In this document: in pieces, positions 11,680-23,689 of the stretch
Position numbering within the stretch: the stretch's first letter is position 1
Layout: each line of letters starts with the position of its first letter
Notes under the pieces: generated by a model
What the model saw: the letters and a program-made list of their open reading frames with translations, nothing else
The model's database searches: none
Told to the model about the DNA's origin: nothing
Program-made: the position numbers and the translations under genes
Origin: Atrichornis clamosus
Taxonomy: Eukaryota > Chordata > Aves > Passeriformes > Menuridae
Direction: 5' to 3'
Assembly: GCA_013400975.1 (NCBI GenBank)
Contig: WBMZ01009460.1
Location: forward strand, 186,001 to 250,000
Length of the DNA: 64,000 nt

Positions 11680-12065
11680 TCAGAAAACAGCAGGATCAAA
11701 TTAAGATTTATTGGTTTAGTATACAGAAAATTTCTTTAGCCTGACATTTTGCAACAGAGTGAATTAACAAAGAGAATTAATTGACTGATTCATAACAAAA
11801 TAGACTATATTCAAATTGCTTGGATTAATTATAGTAGTGAGCAGCAATGGTAGTTGTTCTTCTCTTTTTAAAGGTGCAGATAATAAAAACAAAGTATGCA
11901 AACCCAGATGCTTAACCCTGGGCTCCTGACTATATATTTGGGCATCCAATATCCTTATTCTAATTTTCAAAATGTTTTTAACAGCTCAGCAGCTTTGAAA
12001 ACCAGACAATAACATTTGTAGCCAACCAAGAATTTCTGAAGTTCATTATTTAAAAGGACATGACT
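11680..12065. promoter_or_regulatory. Candidate AT-rich regulatory element
   Basis: An AT-rich stretch with TTAATTGACTGATTCAT (11777-11793), a TAATTA core (11826-11831), AACAAAG SOX-like cores (11768 and 11889 region) and a TATATATTTG word near 11931. It has no repeat identity and no frame longer than 68 codons. Motif density is the only evidence; function is inferred. Confidence 0.27.
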
Positions 12066-12313
12066 AGAAACATTAAAAATGAACAGCTAAAATATCACAA
12101 AGCACCCACTGACTTCCCAATTGATTTCTTTCAACACTTGAATCTGTTGATTGCAGATTGAACAGGGAGTCAAGAAGTCCCATTTCTATTTCCAACTCCA
12201 TCAATAATAATACTTGAGAGTGTTTTTTCAAGGAAAGATCATCTTCAAATCCTTCCATATCGGATATCAATTTGCCAATGTTGCTTTATGACAGCAAGGT
12301 CTTTGCATTAATA

Positions 12314-12463
12314 ATCATGGAATCATTTAGGTTGGAAAAGACCTCCAGGATCATCGAGTCCAGCCATTAACCCAGCACTGCCACGTTCATCACCAACCCA
12401 CATTCCCAAGTACCACATCTACACTTTTTTGCACATTTCCAGGGATGGTGATTCCCCCACTTC
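12314..12463 (-). repeat. CR1 LINE 3' fragment, reverse orientation
   Basis: The + strand reads ATCATGGAATCATTTAGGTT (12314-12333), GGAAAAGACCTCCAGGATCA, CGAGTCCAGCCATTAACCCA and later TTTCCAGGGATGGTGATTCC (12437-12456). This ordered series is the reverse complement of the avian CR1 3' region. About 150 bp remain, the largest minus-strand CR1 piece in the window. Confidence 0.95.
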
Positions 12464-14645
12464 ACCATAAGGTAAAGGCAAGAACCCCCTGTAGCTCAGA
12501 GCATGGACTGGGTGTCAGGTCAGTAATTTTCCAGCACCCACCACCCCTGAGCTTGTCCCTGGGGGATCCATACAGCCCACCCGTGCTCCTGCTGCCACAG
12601 ACCAGGCTGCAACATCCTCTTTCAGACTCCAAACCAGCACCCTGGCGACTACAACAGACCATTTAGGATACAAACAAGTCTAATAAGTCCAGCTGCTACT
12701 GCTGTAATGGGTAGCTGTGAATTTATATTTCTGGTTTGCATAAAATCCATGACCCTTATCCAAGAATATGGAAGCACTTTTTCTCCCCCTGACAAATACC
12801 TAAACCTAGTCAAAGGTGCAGGAATGCATACACTTATTCCAGCTGTGGGCCGTATCTGCAGATTAAACACCATTTGTTCTGGGTCTGACAGAAAAGTGAG
12901 CCAGAGAAAAATGTGTCAAAGCAAAAAAAGAAAACACCCCAAACCAGTCAGGCAATGGATAGTAACTAAAAGCTGATTCCCACCACAGGTGTCTTATTTC
13001 CCCCCAGGGACACCTCTTGCTGTTTGAGTTCCCCTCTCCGCAGATGCTACAACTCAAGAGGCAGCAGGATGGGTTAATGCACAGACTGGGCAAGTCATGC
13101 TCCCCTTCCTTCCCCCCTCCTCTTCCTCCTGCGAGCAGAGGCAGGCCAGCCACAAAGACACTTTCCTCCACCACACCTTACTCCTTTCCCCGTCCCAGTT
13201 GTATAATGATGCTTAAAATACCCCCAGAAGGTGCTTTTCACTGGACATAATGATGGACATTTGCAGGATGCTGCAATGGGCAGCTGACCACTCCCCCGTA
13301 CCAAGGATAACAAATGAAGGAGAAAAAGGGGAGGCAGAAGAGAGAAGAAGATTTTCAGCCTCAGGTGTTCAGGCACTTCAGGGTGAAAAAAACCAAACCA
13401 CCTTGTCCTGTGTTTCTGAAGGGTTGGAGAAGGTACAATTTGTACAAAGGGAGAGACAGAGCTGGATCCTACTTGTCTGTACCTGTCCCTTTCTTGTAAG
13501 CACCAGGGGAAGCAGAAACCTTCCTGCAAGTTGGTCCCCACCCCCCATCATGGGTTTTTCCTTCCCTTCCTGCTGCAGTCACACCTTGGTCACCCTGTTA
13601 TGCGACGCCCAGCCCCAGCACGCTGGGATGAGCTGCTGCCATACCTCCATGGAGGCTCTGGAGCACGTCCTTCCCACTTCTAAAGGCAGAGACAGAGACA
13701 CGCACTGATTTGGAAAAGCAGAGGCCCCCAGAAAAACATCTAACTGCTTTTGGTTAGTAATGTGGAAACAGGAGCCTGGCCAGCTCTTACAAAATACACT
13801 TTTGACACTGATCTCCCAAACAGGAACAGACTTGTTCTGGCTGTCTGTACGTGTACACACACCCACACGCACAGATGAGAGAGGAAAACTCGGCTCCTCT
13901 GGGCTCCAGCCACCAGCACTCACCCAGCCTCCATCCCCGTAACCCACCACTGCAGCTGGTGGTCATCTCACTCCGGATAACTCTTGGGAGACCAAACTGC
14001 TGGCCCTGCCACCAACCTGGAAGGGGACCTGTCCCCATGGGTTGCAAAGGCTGGTAGGACCTGGAAAAGTAGGAAGAGATGAGACCTACATCCATCAAGC
14101 AAGGCAGCTGAATGAATTGCCCTTCTCCAGAGCTGTGAGTGTTCCAAGTGCAAATCTTTCAGAGTTTGTGACAATAAATTTCCCCCCATCCTATTAATAA
14201 AATATAATAGCAACTCTGAGAATAATGGCCTATTATCTGAAGGCTTAAAATGACAGAGCCATCAAAAGGAAGGTGAAATATAGGGCTGGGGAATCAGTTC
14301 AGGGGGGTTGCAACCTCCCTGCATGACATGTGAGCAGAGCACGACAGATTTAGTGGTTTCTCAGAAAAACAGCACAAAATATGAGCACCTGATTATTTAA
14401 AACCTATCAAATGCACATTTTAGAATTGTTCTCAGTGCACATATGTCAATTGTTTGCTCAGCTCAGAGAAATGCCCGTGACCTGCCATCCAAGCCTGCAG
14501 AATAAACAGGTTGGATGTACCCAACTCCTGCCCCTCCCACGCTGCAGCTGTCACGAGGTTTGCAGGATCTGCCACCTGGAAACAACGGCACAGGTGGCAG
14601 CAGGGACAGCAAGGATCACGGAGCACGTGCTGGTCTCTGCCACTG
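12464..14645. other. Non-coding stretch with overlapping chance open frames
   Basis: No repeat or gene was recognised. Open frames up to 152 codons (+, 13250-13708) and 148 codons (-, 13095-13541) overlap on opposite strands of a C/T-rich region at 13000-13950 and lack domains. A CA-rich tract sits at about 13856-13872. Confidence 0.55.
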
Positions 14646-16305
14646 CTAGAGCAGGTGGGAAATGCTATTAAGATTTTGCCTCACAGAAGATGCATAGAGA
14701 AACTAAATTTAGATTAAAAGGTCAACTACACTTAAAGGCTTAAACTCAACTAAAATTTAACTTTAAAATCTTAAAGTTTTGAGACCAAAAATTATGTCTG
14801 ACCTTTTTTTGTCATTGAGGAGGTGGAGGTTTGGAACCAAATTATGGTGTGGTCCACATTTAATTTTCCATTCTTTTTGCTACTTTTGCAGGAATTTGAA
14901 ATATAAGAAATGTTGTCCAAAAAGTTAATCCTTTTGCCCTTTTCCTTTTTTTTCTAATGATGCTGTCATTCTCCCTCCTCCCCTTATCTTTTGTCATTCT
15001 CTCCTCTTCTCTCATCCTTATCCAAAGGTTGAATTCTCCAGAATAGTTTTACTTGATTATACAACCACTAACAAAAAAACCAAAAAGCAACAGACCCCTC
15101 CTTGCATCCAGTCTCTAATGCAAAAACTGCTTATGGCTTAATGATGCTCCTCCATGCTTCATTAGCTTTTATCAGTGTGGAAATCAGGTTTCATTCTGAG
15201 TTTGCAGACCTGTCATTGGAGATGAGTGTAGGAGATCAGGATGTGTTCCTGGTTTCCTCAGTGTCGTTGGGCTTGTTGCCATTGATTTTGGAGGTGTCAG
15301 AAAAGTCACCCACAGAGATTTTCAGCAATAGGAGGCTGCTGATTTTCTGATCCAGCCTCAATTAGAAGCTGCCTGATAATTGTTGACATTGGAAAGCTAT
15401 GAAGTAAATGGGGGGGGGCCTTGATCCAATGAACCACAAAAATAAATAATAACCATAAAAATATGTCCGCGCTATAAAACCTCCCACAGTGACTGCCAGT
15501 AACAACGCCTGTGATTTGAGACACTACCTGGTGGGGAGGGCTCTGAACTTGGATACAGAACAGGATCTGCCTCAGCCATCTTTATGGGAGGGCAAAGGGA
15601 TGAGCAGGCAGTGAACCACCACTATTACCCTGCTTTGCCCCAAGTACAACCCAAATCAGGGCTGGGGTGTTGTGGGGAGATCAGTCACTGTACCTCTGCT
15701 CACGTGGTCTTTCAAAAAGGCAGGTTTTAAGAGCTTTTACAAAGTTCCAGGAATCTGATTCAGCCTCTCCTCAAGCCTGAAGTGACCTATTAAAAGTGGT
15801 GGCAAATCCAGGGAAAACCTTTAAATTTTCTTTGAGCACAGCTCAGAAACAAAGCATGACCCCACACAAAGAGACTTTTGCTTTGGTTCACCTTTCCCAT
15901 CACCTTATCTTTCTATTGCTTTTGCATGCATAAATTATGAAAAAAGAGCATATCTGCCAAAATAATTTTCACATCAGAACTTCCTGAGTTATAATTGCTT
16001 TTCCCAGAAAAGCAGACTGTGACAACTCACTTGAGTCAATCTCGGCTTGTAAAATTGATCTTGATCTTTGCCAAACCCTGGCTGTGGCCAGTCCTTAATA
16101 AGCCACCAGGCAGGGAACAACTCAATACTCATTTCAAAGCTTCAGTTCTGAAAACCATGGAAATCTGGTCTTCCCTTTCCATCTCTCCGGCCAGTCCTGT
16201 GCAACACAGTAGGGACCAGAAGGGCTTTCAGTGGTTTATTTAGGGTCCACTCCTCCACACTTCTGTGTATCCAACTCCCATTGCCTTTGAAATACAGAGG
16301 AAAAG
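14646..16305. other. AT-rich non-coding stretch
   Basis: An AT-rich, low-complexity patch runs from about 14700 to 14790, with repeated CTTAAA and TTTAAC-like words. A run of nine G residues at about 15410-15418 is followed by a short possibly regulatory segment (15420-15530) that contains AAAATAAATAATAACC and retains CpG at 15468-15472. No gene or mobile element was recognised. Confidence 0.5.
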
Positions 16306-16309
16306 CCTG

Positions 16310-16650
16310 AAAGTTTTCTGAGTGCTACTCTAGCTTGTACAAAAGGGAAATTTTAATGCTTTTTCTGCCCTTGCCAAGCTTAATACCTCAGTGCTTGCAA
16401 GGAGCTGTGAGATCCTATGTAGAAGCTGACAGAGTATGAAGTTATCATTCACAAAAAGCCTATTGATGTTTTCTCTGGAGCAGGCAAATTAATACAATAC
16501 CAACTCCTTGCCCATGTTCTACGTAATTAATTCAACCCTGAGATGACATTTCATTTAATCAAGACATATCATATCTTCTCATTCAACTGAAAGAAACACT
16601 GAAGTTATAATGAAAACCGGTCAATATATCAACTACCAGCAATTTTTCTC
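16310..16650. promoter_or_regulatory. Candidate AT-rich regulatory element
   Basis: Repeat-free AT-rich DNA with AAATTAATACAATACC (16487-16502), an ACGTAATTAATT word containing TAATTA (16524-16529), CATTTAATCAAGACATATCA (16552-16571) and AACCGGTCAATATATCAAC near 16615. Homeodomain-like cores are dense in the centre. No coding frame. Enhancer status is inferred from motif density only. Confidence 0.28.
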
Positions 16651-16654
16651 TGCA

Positions 16655-19180
16655 TTTCTGCTGGTCCCTGAAAGCCAAAATAGAGCTGATGCTTTCCCTT
16701 CTTGATCTTTTTACTCCTTATGTGATACTCTTATTGATACATCAGTCAGGCAGGGAACTTCTCAGAATAGAGTTTTTCCATTTTCATTGCATTTCTTCAC
16801 AGCAGAATTGGCTACATTTTTTTTTCCCCAACTAAAAGTGTTTTTTCATGTAAATAAAAAATAGAATTGTCATAGGAGGGCTGACCATCTGGTCCTGCAT
16901 CCTGACTCTGATGGAGATCAGCCCCAGCTGTTTCAGGGAAGGTTTGTTCCCAATCCCTTTCTGTAACAAACCAGTTTGCATCCCAAAACAGGAGGACTTC
17001 CCTCCCCTTCAAGGTTTAAAAGGGAATTCGCAGCTTTCCAAATCTTTTTTACATTTTACAAAAAATTCCCCAATTTTTTACACTGTGCTTTCAGAAGGGG
17101 ACATGCTGTAAGGGTCAGACAGTTTTTGTGGATAGCAAATGAGCTGACTCTTGCACCCCCAAAGTATTTCCAGCCTTCTGTGACATAACAGAGACTTCAT
17201 GCTATAGCAAATACATCAATATTTGCCATATCTTTGATCAGGCTCATCTGCCTTCGTATCACACATAAAATACCCCAGCCCCTTTCCCAGGGGATTGCTG
17301 GAATTGCCATTCTGGTCTCTAATGAGGGAAGGAACTGGAACACTGTAAACTTGCAACTTTGTCCACTTCATGTAAATCAAAGCACAGCTGCAAAATTTGG
17401 GAACAGAAAAAAGTGCAGAGGAGAAGAAAAAAAAAAAAAACCCTCCCACCACACACATCCAAAATATAAACACTCCTGGCCTCCTCCCACCACACACCAG
17501 TAAATGTCACTTGACACTCTCACATCAAACCCATCATCAGCTTGAGCATTTAAAGGAAAACCACTGCTGGGGCTGGCCTCACAAATCTGTCCCCACTACC
17601 AATTTACAAGTAACCCCTCTATATTAATTATTCCTAAGTATGCCACGATGACACATTAAATTTGCATGCTAAAGCCTAGTTAATGCCTGAGCAAGCCAAG
17701 ACCTCTGAGAAAGCACTGCACAGAAGAGAAATGTATTGTTTTAAATAACTACCTACTGCTGAGCTGGGGCACAGAACATATTTGGAAGCAGTAAAACTGC
17801 TGGAGAGAAGCAAGGAGGTTTGGAAAACAATACATTTGGGTCCTGCTAACATTGGAACAAATGAACAAACATATATTGAGGTTGGTTTGAGGGGGGTTGG
17901 TTTTGATTAAATCAAATAAATGCAAGTATATATTGGCCTAGCCTGGTGATCCCTGGAGGTGGGAGTTATCTCTGCCTTGGTCACAGCAAACATGGAAAAT
18001 GCAGGTAGCAGAAACCATTCCAGTCCTCCAGAGGCTGAGCAGTTGCAGGGACTATCCATAGCTCAGTGAAGCTCTAAATCAAGTGAGCAAGTGCTGGCCC
18101 TGTTGTGCTTTGCATGGACCTTCCCACAGTGCTCCAGGATGATTTTACCTCACATCAGATACCACCAATGCTAAGCAAATCACTTGCATAAATATTTGTA
18201 TTTGCACAGTGCCATCACTTGCTCATTATCATTATCCCAATTTTTTCATCAATGGAAGCTTGTATTTTTATTTGTGATTCATTCTGCAGCATTTGTTCTA
18301 TGCAGTGCCATGCCAGGTGTACTTTTAACACTTGCTTTATTGCCATGACCTGTTGTTTCAGATGGGGTGGGGAAGGTGGCTGCCTGCATTCACCCTTCCC
18401 ATCACATGGGGTGTTGCTATTAATTATAACTTATGTCATTCATCACATGATATTATTTATAAAGCAGTCCTCCACATTCCAGTTATAAAAGGATCAAATC
18501 TTATCATGCCCTGATGAATCAGAGTTCAGTATATTTTAGGTTCCCCACAATCAGTTGGCAAAGACCTGCTCTCAAGCAAGATGCCATTTTTAGATGAGCA
18601 ATAAACAAACACCAGGAGTCCACAGGAGAAATAAAGGAAGAGCCACTTCTCTTGGAAACAGAGTGATCCTAGAGCTCCTACTGAAAGCAGCACTGTAGAG
18701 ACAACACCTCCTGCTCATTACATCACACCATCCACCCAAAACGTGGAATCACATGCAAGTTTGGCCTCCACTTACTATCCACCTTTGGGCATGTTATCAC
18801 AAAGATGCTTCCCCAGGGCATGAAATCACAGGTTCATAGACAGGAACTCCACAAGAAAGAGGTTGACAGGGAATGCTGAGGATCCATGGTCTGTATTTCA
18901 CAAGATGATTTCCAAGCGGGGCTGCAGGAGGTGATGGGCTGATCTACCATTAGGTAGAGCTTTACACAAGCCACAGCAATTGGGAAAGAAGGTGAGGGAT
19001 GAAATAACCTGCTCTCATCCACCAGAAGCTGTGTGGCTTGCTGGTTCCCATCCTACTTTGTTAGCCTTAAAAAACAGGGTGTGAAAAGCTGAAGTGTGAC
19101 AAGGGAACACTCAGGAGCTGCACGCTTGGCTCCCAAAGCAGCAGTCACTGCCAGCCAGGTGTGCCTGCAGTTCCATTGCC
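16655..19180. other. Non-coding stretch, no gene recognised
   Basis: No gene is supported. A run of A residues lies at about 17428-17441 and a T-rich run at about 16818-16827. A perfect octamer ATTTGCAT at 17660-17667 lies in a small AT-rich patch (17625-17700). Frames up to 93 codons around 17216-17510 overlap on both strands and are not coding-like. Confidence 0.55.
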
Positions 19181-19185
19181 TCAAC

Positions 19186-19252
19186 TCTCCAGGGAATGGA
19201 GTGAAGGCACAAAGCCTTTGACCTGTGGGTCACTGGCTCCAAACCCAGACAG
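19186..19252 (+). repeat. tRNA-like SINE remnant (copy D)
   Basis: AGCCTTTGACCTGTGGGTCA (19213-19232) followed by CTGGCTCCAAACCCAGACAG (19233-19252) aligns with the segment at 41490-41529, which reads AGCCTTTCACCTCTGG... and CTCAAATCC. The second half occupies the position of a tRNA-type B box, here degraded. This suggests an old tRNA-derived SINE family with four copies in the window. The family name is not known to me. Confidence 0.4.
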
Positions 19253-19684
19253 ATTTTATAGGTGATCAAAAGTGATTCCTGCCTGATTGTTGTTTGTGTC
19301 TTTAAGTAAAATAAACAGCAAACTCTCACTCCAGCTCTTACCTGATGACAGCCACCTTTCAGTGCTCAACAGCAGGATTTCCAGTGGCAGCCCTGCACCT
19401 TGGAGAAGAACAGATCCTGCAGTCCAAGTGAGACATATTGTAGTCACCATCCCCAGCTCTCCATCAGCGGCCACAGCCACGAAACACTTCCCTGGAAGCA
19501 GCTCTAGTATCTATAGAAGTCTGAAATCCATCCTTGTAATCCTAATGGAAATAAATCCGGAGAAAAATCCCATCTATTCAAGTTGGAGGATGACTGGGTC
19601 CTGGGAGGAAGCACAGTCCCAGCCCACGGCTCATAAGCCTTCATCTAGCAACATCATCAGCTTGGGTCCTCCAGCACCTACCCA
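19253..19684. other. Non-coding stretch, nothing recognised
   Basis: A 151-codon + strand frame (19287-19742) spans this stretch and runs into the CR1 fragment that follows, so its 3' part is transposon-derived. It has no recognisable domain. Nothing else is supported. Confidence 0.55.
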
Positions 19685-19736
19685 AATAGAATCACTTAAG
19701 TTGGAAAAGACCTTTAAGATCATCAAGTCCAACCTG
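19685..19736 (-). repeat. CR1 LINE 3' terminal fragment, reverse orientation
   Basis: ATAGAATCACTTAAGTTGGA (19687-19706) followed by AAAGACCTTTAAGATCATCA and AGTCCAACC is the reverse complement of the CR1 3' end. Only about 50 bp remain. It is the last CR1 copy before a gap of nearly 23 kb. Confidence 0.9.
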
Positions 19737-19739
19737 GAA

Positions 19740-21525
19740 TAGGGGACGCGAGGTAGTGGCTGTGTCCTGGGACCCTGGCTCCTCCAAGAACACCACAAAT
19801 TCAGGGCTTCTTGCAATACTCATACATCCCTAGTACCCAAAGCTACTCCGAAGCTCCAGGACTCATCCCTCAGGGAAAGGCACCCACAATCAGGAGCACC
19901 TGTCAGTCAAGCCACGGACAAATTACTCTCACAGCTCTGAGCACACATACTTTGGTCCAGAGCTTTGGCAACTCTGGAGTGTTTGGGACGTATTACCCCC
20001 CAGCAGCTTTCCCCCAGCTTGTTTATCCAGCAAGAACATTTAATAAGGAGCCTGTTAAAAAGGCCACAGTTGTAGAGCACTCCTTGTCTGTCAAGCAATC
20101 AGGTTGGATGATGGTGTTGATTATTAATTACTGGGGAAGAGAGAAGGAAGAAGGGCAGGCTTAAAAGCAAAACCAGAGCTCATTAGGCACGTAACAAACA
20201 TGAAACAAAGACAAAGGCACTCAGCTCCTCCCAGTAACCATACCTGGGACCAAGGGATCAGAGCTCTCATGACAATTCACAGTGCCTTTGTCCTTGAATA
20301 ATATTTCAGATTCAAGTGCTCCAGAAATGTATCCATCACTTTTACCATCCTTAATGGTGCCTTCAAGACCTCCTTGATTCCAGAGATTTAGCACAGGATT
20401 AGCAGAGTTTTGGAGTTCATACACACAGGTATGGTCTCAAGAGTCTCAATCAAGAGGTCTCATCCCCTTTCCTCCACCCATTCCAGCATCCTCTCATTCA
20501 GACAAACTTGCCACCCCTCACTTGTTTCCAGCCCACACAGGTGCAGGGAAGGAAATCCCCTGGTAACAAAAATAAACTAAACTTCTTTTCCCACCAAAGC
20601 CTTCCAGGAGGAAGCACTGCAGAGCACAGCAAACTTTTGGCACACCCAGATCTCTCAGTGACCAGTCCAGCAAGGACATTTGGCTGATGAGCGAGTTCAA
20701 GCTCACCTCTGGCCAACCCTTACACAGATGGAAACCTCTGACTCAACCCCAGGTTCCCTGGCTGCTCTCCCCACCCCGCCAAGGAACCCGGCCACTTTGT
20801 CATCCCCCTGGAGCCCTCCAGTACTCATTTCAAGCTTCCCACCCTGTTTCCAAACTAAGCTGGGATCCTCCTGGCTACTTCCAACAACAACAAAAAAAAA
20901 TCTTCATCAAAAATCCCAATATCTTAGCATCTGAAGCCAAATCTCACTCAGTAAGTGTGCACACCCCACAAGACCCTCAGCCTTGGGAGATCTCAGGGGA
21001 CATCTTTGCTGCCAAACCCCAGGAGAAGCTCCCAGCATTCCTCAGGTCAGTGCAGAGTGCCATTCCATCATACCACCTTCTCCCAGGGCTGCAGGGAAGG
21101 GGGAAGAAAATGTAAAAAAATCAAGAGTGAAAGCACAGACAGGTCTTTTGTCTCTGAGCTGCCTGTCACTGTGCAGCCAGAGGTGAGCAGAGTCTAAAGG
21201 GAAGGATTTATATGACTGCCTTGCCAGACCAGGCTCAGATGCTTTTTCCAAGGTAAGACATAAGTAAAAGAGCAGTTTCCCCCTGTACTTTCATTCACTG
21301 AAGGAAAAAGAGATTGACTAATTTTGCTTGCAGATGAGCTGCACTCCCTGGGTGAAGCTCATAGAAACTTAACATAGGGTTAACAAAAGCAAACCTGTGA
21401 GTAGCTCGGGTAAAACTGAGCTGACACCACTGTTTCTTATGGGTTCTTACTTGCAAAACAGCCACAATTCACTGCATATTGTCAGCTCAGAGGGATCGCT
21501 TTCCTAGATACTGCCTCATGCCCTG
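19740..21525. other. Non-coding stretch, no gene recognised
   Basis: Overlapping frames of 60-142 codons occur on the + strand between 20680 and 21197. They use the same C/A-rich DNA in several frames and have no domain. No repeat was recognised. Confidence 0.55.
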
Positions 21526-21529
21526 CCCA

Positions 21530-21800
21530 TACACAAGTGTCAGCAGAGACAAATCTGAACCGAAATTTAATGAATCCAGCTAATTCATTATCTGAAAGAC
21601 TCACGTGTTTCAGTTCTGTTTCATCCCGATTTTTTCCCCTCCTAGCCCAGCACACCAGATGGCCAATACCACTCTCATTGCTAGCTACTAATCAGCCACT
21701 TCCATATGATATTTGCCATGAAGAATTAATACAATTAGGTCAGGATGTAAAGACATCATATTATTCATGGCAACAAGCCCAGATTTACTTTTTATTCCTC
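21530..21800. promoter_or_regulatory. Candidate AT-rich regulatory element
   Basis: Repeat-free sequence with CTAATTCATTA (21580-21590), CATATGATATTTGCCATG (21704-21721), AAGAATTAATACAATTAGG (21722-21740) and TCATATTATTCATGG (21756-21770). The sudden rise in homeodomain-type cores relative to both flanks is the evidence. A 108-codon frame crosses it but has no domain. Conservation was not testable. Confidence 0.28.
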
Positions 21801-21804
21801 CTGC

Positions 21805-23640
21805 AACTGCCTGCAGCCTGGGTGAGGTCAGAATCCAGGTCCATTTGCACTGCAGGGAGCTGAGCTGCTCCAGGTGTCATTGCACAGCACTTCTGCAGCT
21901 GCAACTCTGGTTTCCCTTCCATAAGAAACACAGTCAAATTCAGTTTCAAAAGGAAACCTTGCCAACAGATCTCCAAGTACACACTTCACAAAAGAATGAT
22001 GCCTTTGCAGCACTGCTCACCTTTATTTTTCAAGTTTTATTTTCCCTTCTTTCTCAGTCATTACAGTGGGTGCAAGAAACAGTGATAGATAATTCCTAAA
22101 AAGCGATGGACATACAAACCCTCAGAGCTGGAAGTTCACAGAGCAGAGGAGGGAAGACTATGCCACTCTCTTACAGACCATCATGGTGCTCCTCCCCGGC
22201 TGCTCACCCAGAAGGGAATAAGTGGATCAGCTATTTGTCACTGCTTCGTTATTTTTCTTTTTAAATCATTGTTGGTTTTTCCTTCCTTTTGTTTTCCATA
22301 TCTAAGTAACTGAAATAGAAATGATTTTTCCTCCAGCAGAGGTTAGCTCAGTGGCAGGACCCAGGTTTGTCTGGGAAGGATAGTTCCTCTCTGTTCCATT
22401 CTCAGGGCACATTCCCAGTTCTCACCCACAATGAGTTTGATTTATTTTAAGGATCCTTTTTCTCACAGTTTAAAGCTGTGAGCAAAAGCGGGATTGCCCA
22501 GTGACACATGGAGAGTCTCGACTCTTCACTCTGATAAAAACACCCAAAGCATGACTTTGGCCAAGCTGATGGCTTTTTTCCTGTTCCACACATTCCCTGC
22601 CCCTAACAAAAATCTTAAACCTGCTCCCAGGCAGCTGAGGGGCCAGGATGCCTGGTGAGATCCATGTAGGGCTGCCAGCCTCTCCCAGAGCTCATTCCCA
22701 AGAGGGATCTGCTGTCTCACCCTGCAGCCAGCATCCCACCAGCCTGCCCCTGAGCCAAACCCTCCCCAGCAAACCACGCGATGGCTCTGCTCCGCTCCCT
22801 CCAGCTACTTGCAATTCCAGACATCTGTGTTTACTCCATGACCCATAACAGAGTTGTTTTCCCTGGAAGGGCTCCATCACTGCCTTTCTCCTGCTGCCTA
22901 CCATGTGTCCATTTATTTCTTTCTTCTTTTTTTTTTTTCAAAGAAGGTCTGCATGGTGCTATTTTCAGCACCCTCCCCATGTGCTGGAGGCAATTCATGC
23001 TTTGGGACACATGGCAAAGACTGCAGAAATATTTCCTGTTGGTCCAAGGAGAGGCTTCCCTAGTAAAAAAACTTTACAGTGCTTCAAAGACCCCATTCCC
23101 CACATACAGCACAGCACATGAGGCAGATGCAGTGCTCAAGAGAGTTTGCTTTTGACACTACACAAACCAAAAACCCTACGGAGAGCAGAAAGCTGAACGA
23201 GGTCATCGTATCTACTGCAACAAGCTTTCTAAGGCAAAATACTCTCCTTGTTACCACACACATGTTGTTACTTGACCTTCCTGGCTGATCCCTTAGGGAG
23301 CAGACTAGCCAAAATTCACTGGAGGTGGACCCAAACCCCAGACCTGTATCTAAACAGACAGGTCAGTCACAGCCTCCATCGCTGGCCCCATCTCCTGCTG
23401 TCACACCGTGCAGGGAGGGCCAGGTCCCACCCAGGACTGTCAGCCTTCACTCCTGCTCCAAACACGCTCTCATTTTTCTCCCATATGACAGCAGGATGAC
23501 CAAGTTGTCATCTCATCACCTCCCTCTAGCAAGACACTAAGGGACACTAATTCATTGACCAGGACCAACCTGCTGAACTAACGTCCTTCACATTCACGTA
23601 AATCCTTTCTCGTGCTCTCCCATTTCACTTTGTGACTCTG
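21805..23640. other. Non-coding stretch, no gene recognised
   Basis: No gene or mobile element was recognised. A T-rich patch lies at 22245-22300 and a run of T at 22929-22939. Frames up to 124 codons (22781-23155 +) are overlapped in two other frames of the same strand, as expected for chance frames. Confidence 0.55.
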
Positions 23641-23656
23641 GGGGGAAAATAAAGTG

Positions 23657-23688
23657 TTTATTATTATTATTAATATCATTATTATACA
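23657..23688. repeat. Short TTA microsatellite
   Basis: A degenerate run of TTA/ATT trinucleotides (about 30 bp). The lack of long pure runs suggests an old, inactive microsatellite. Confidence 0.8.
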
Positions 23689-23689
23689 G

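Noticed and set aside
22965..22995. Possible REST/NRSF (RE1) site starting TTCAGCACC
   Set aside because: Only the left half matches; the right half (GGACAGCGCC-like) is absent at the required spacing.
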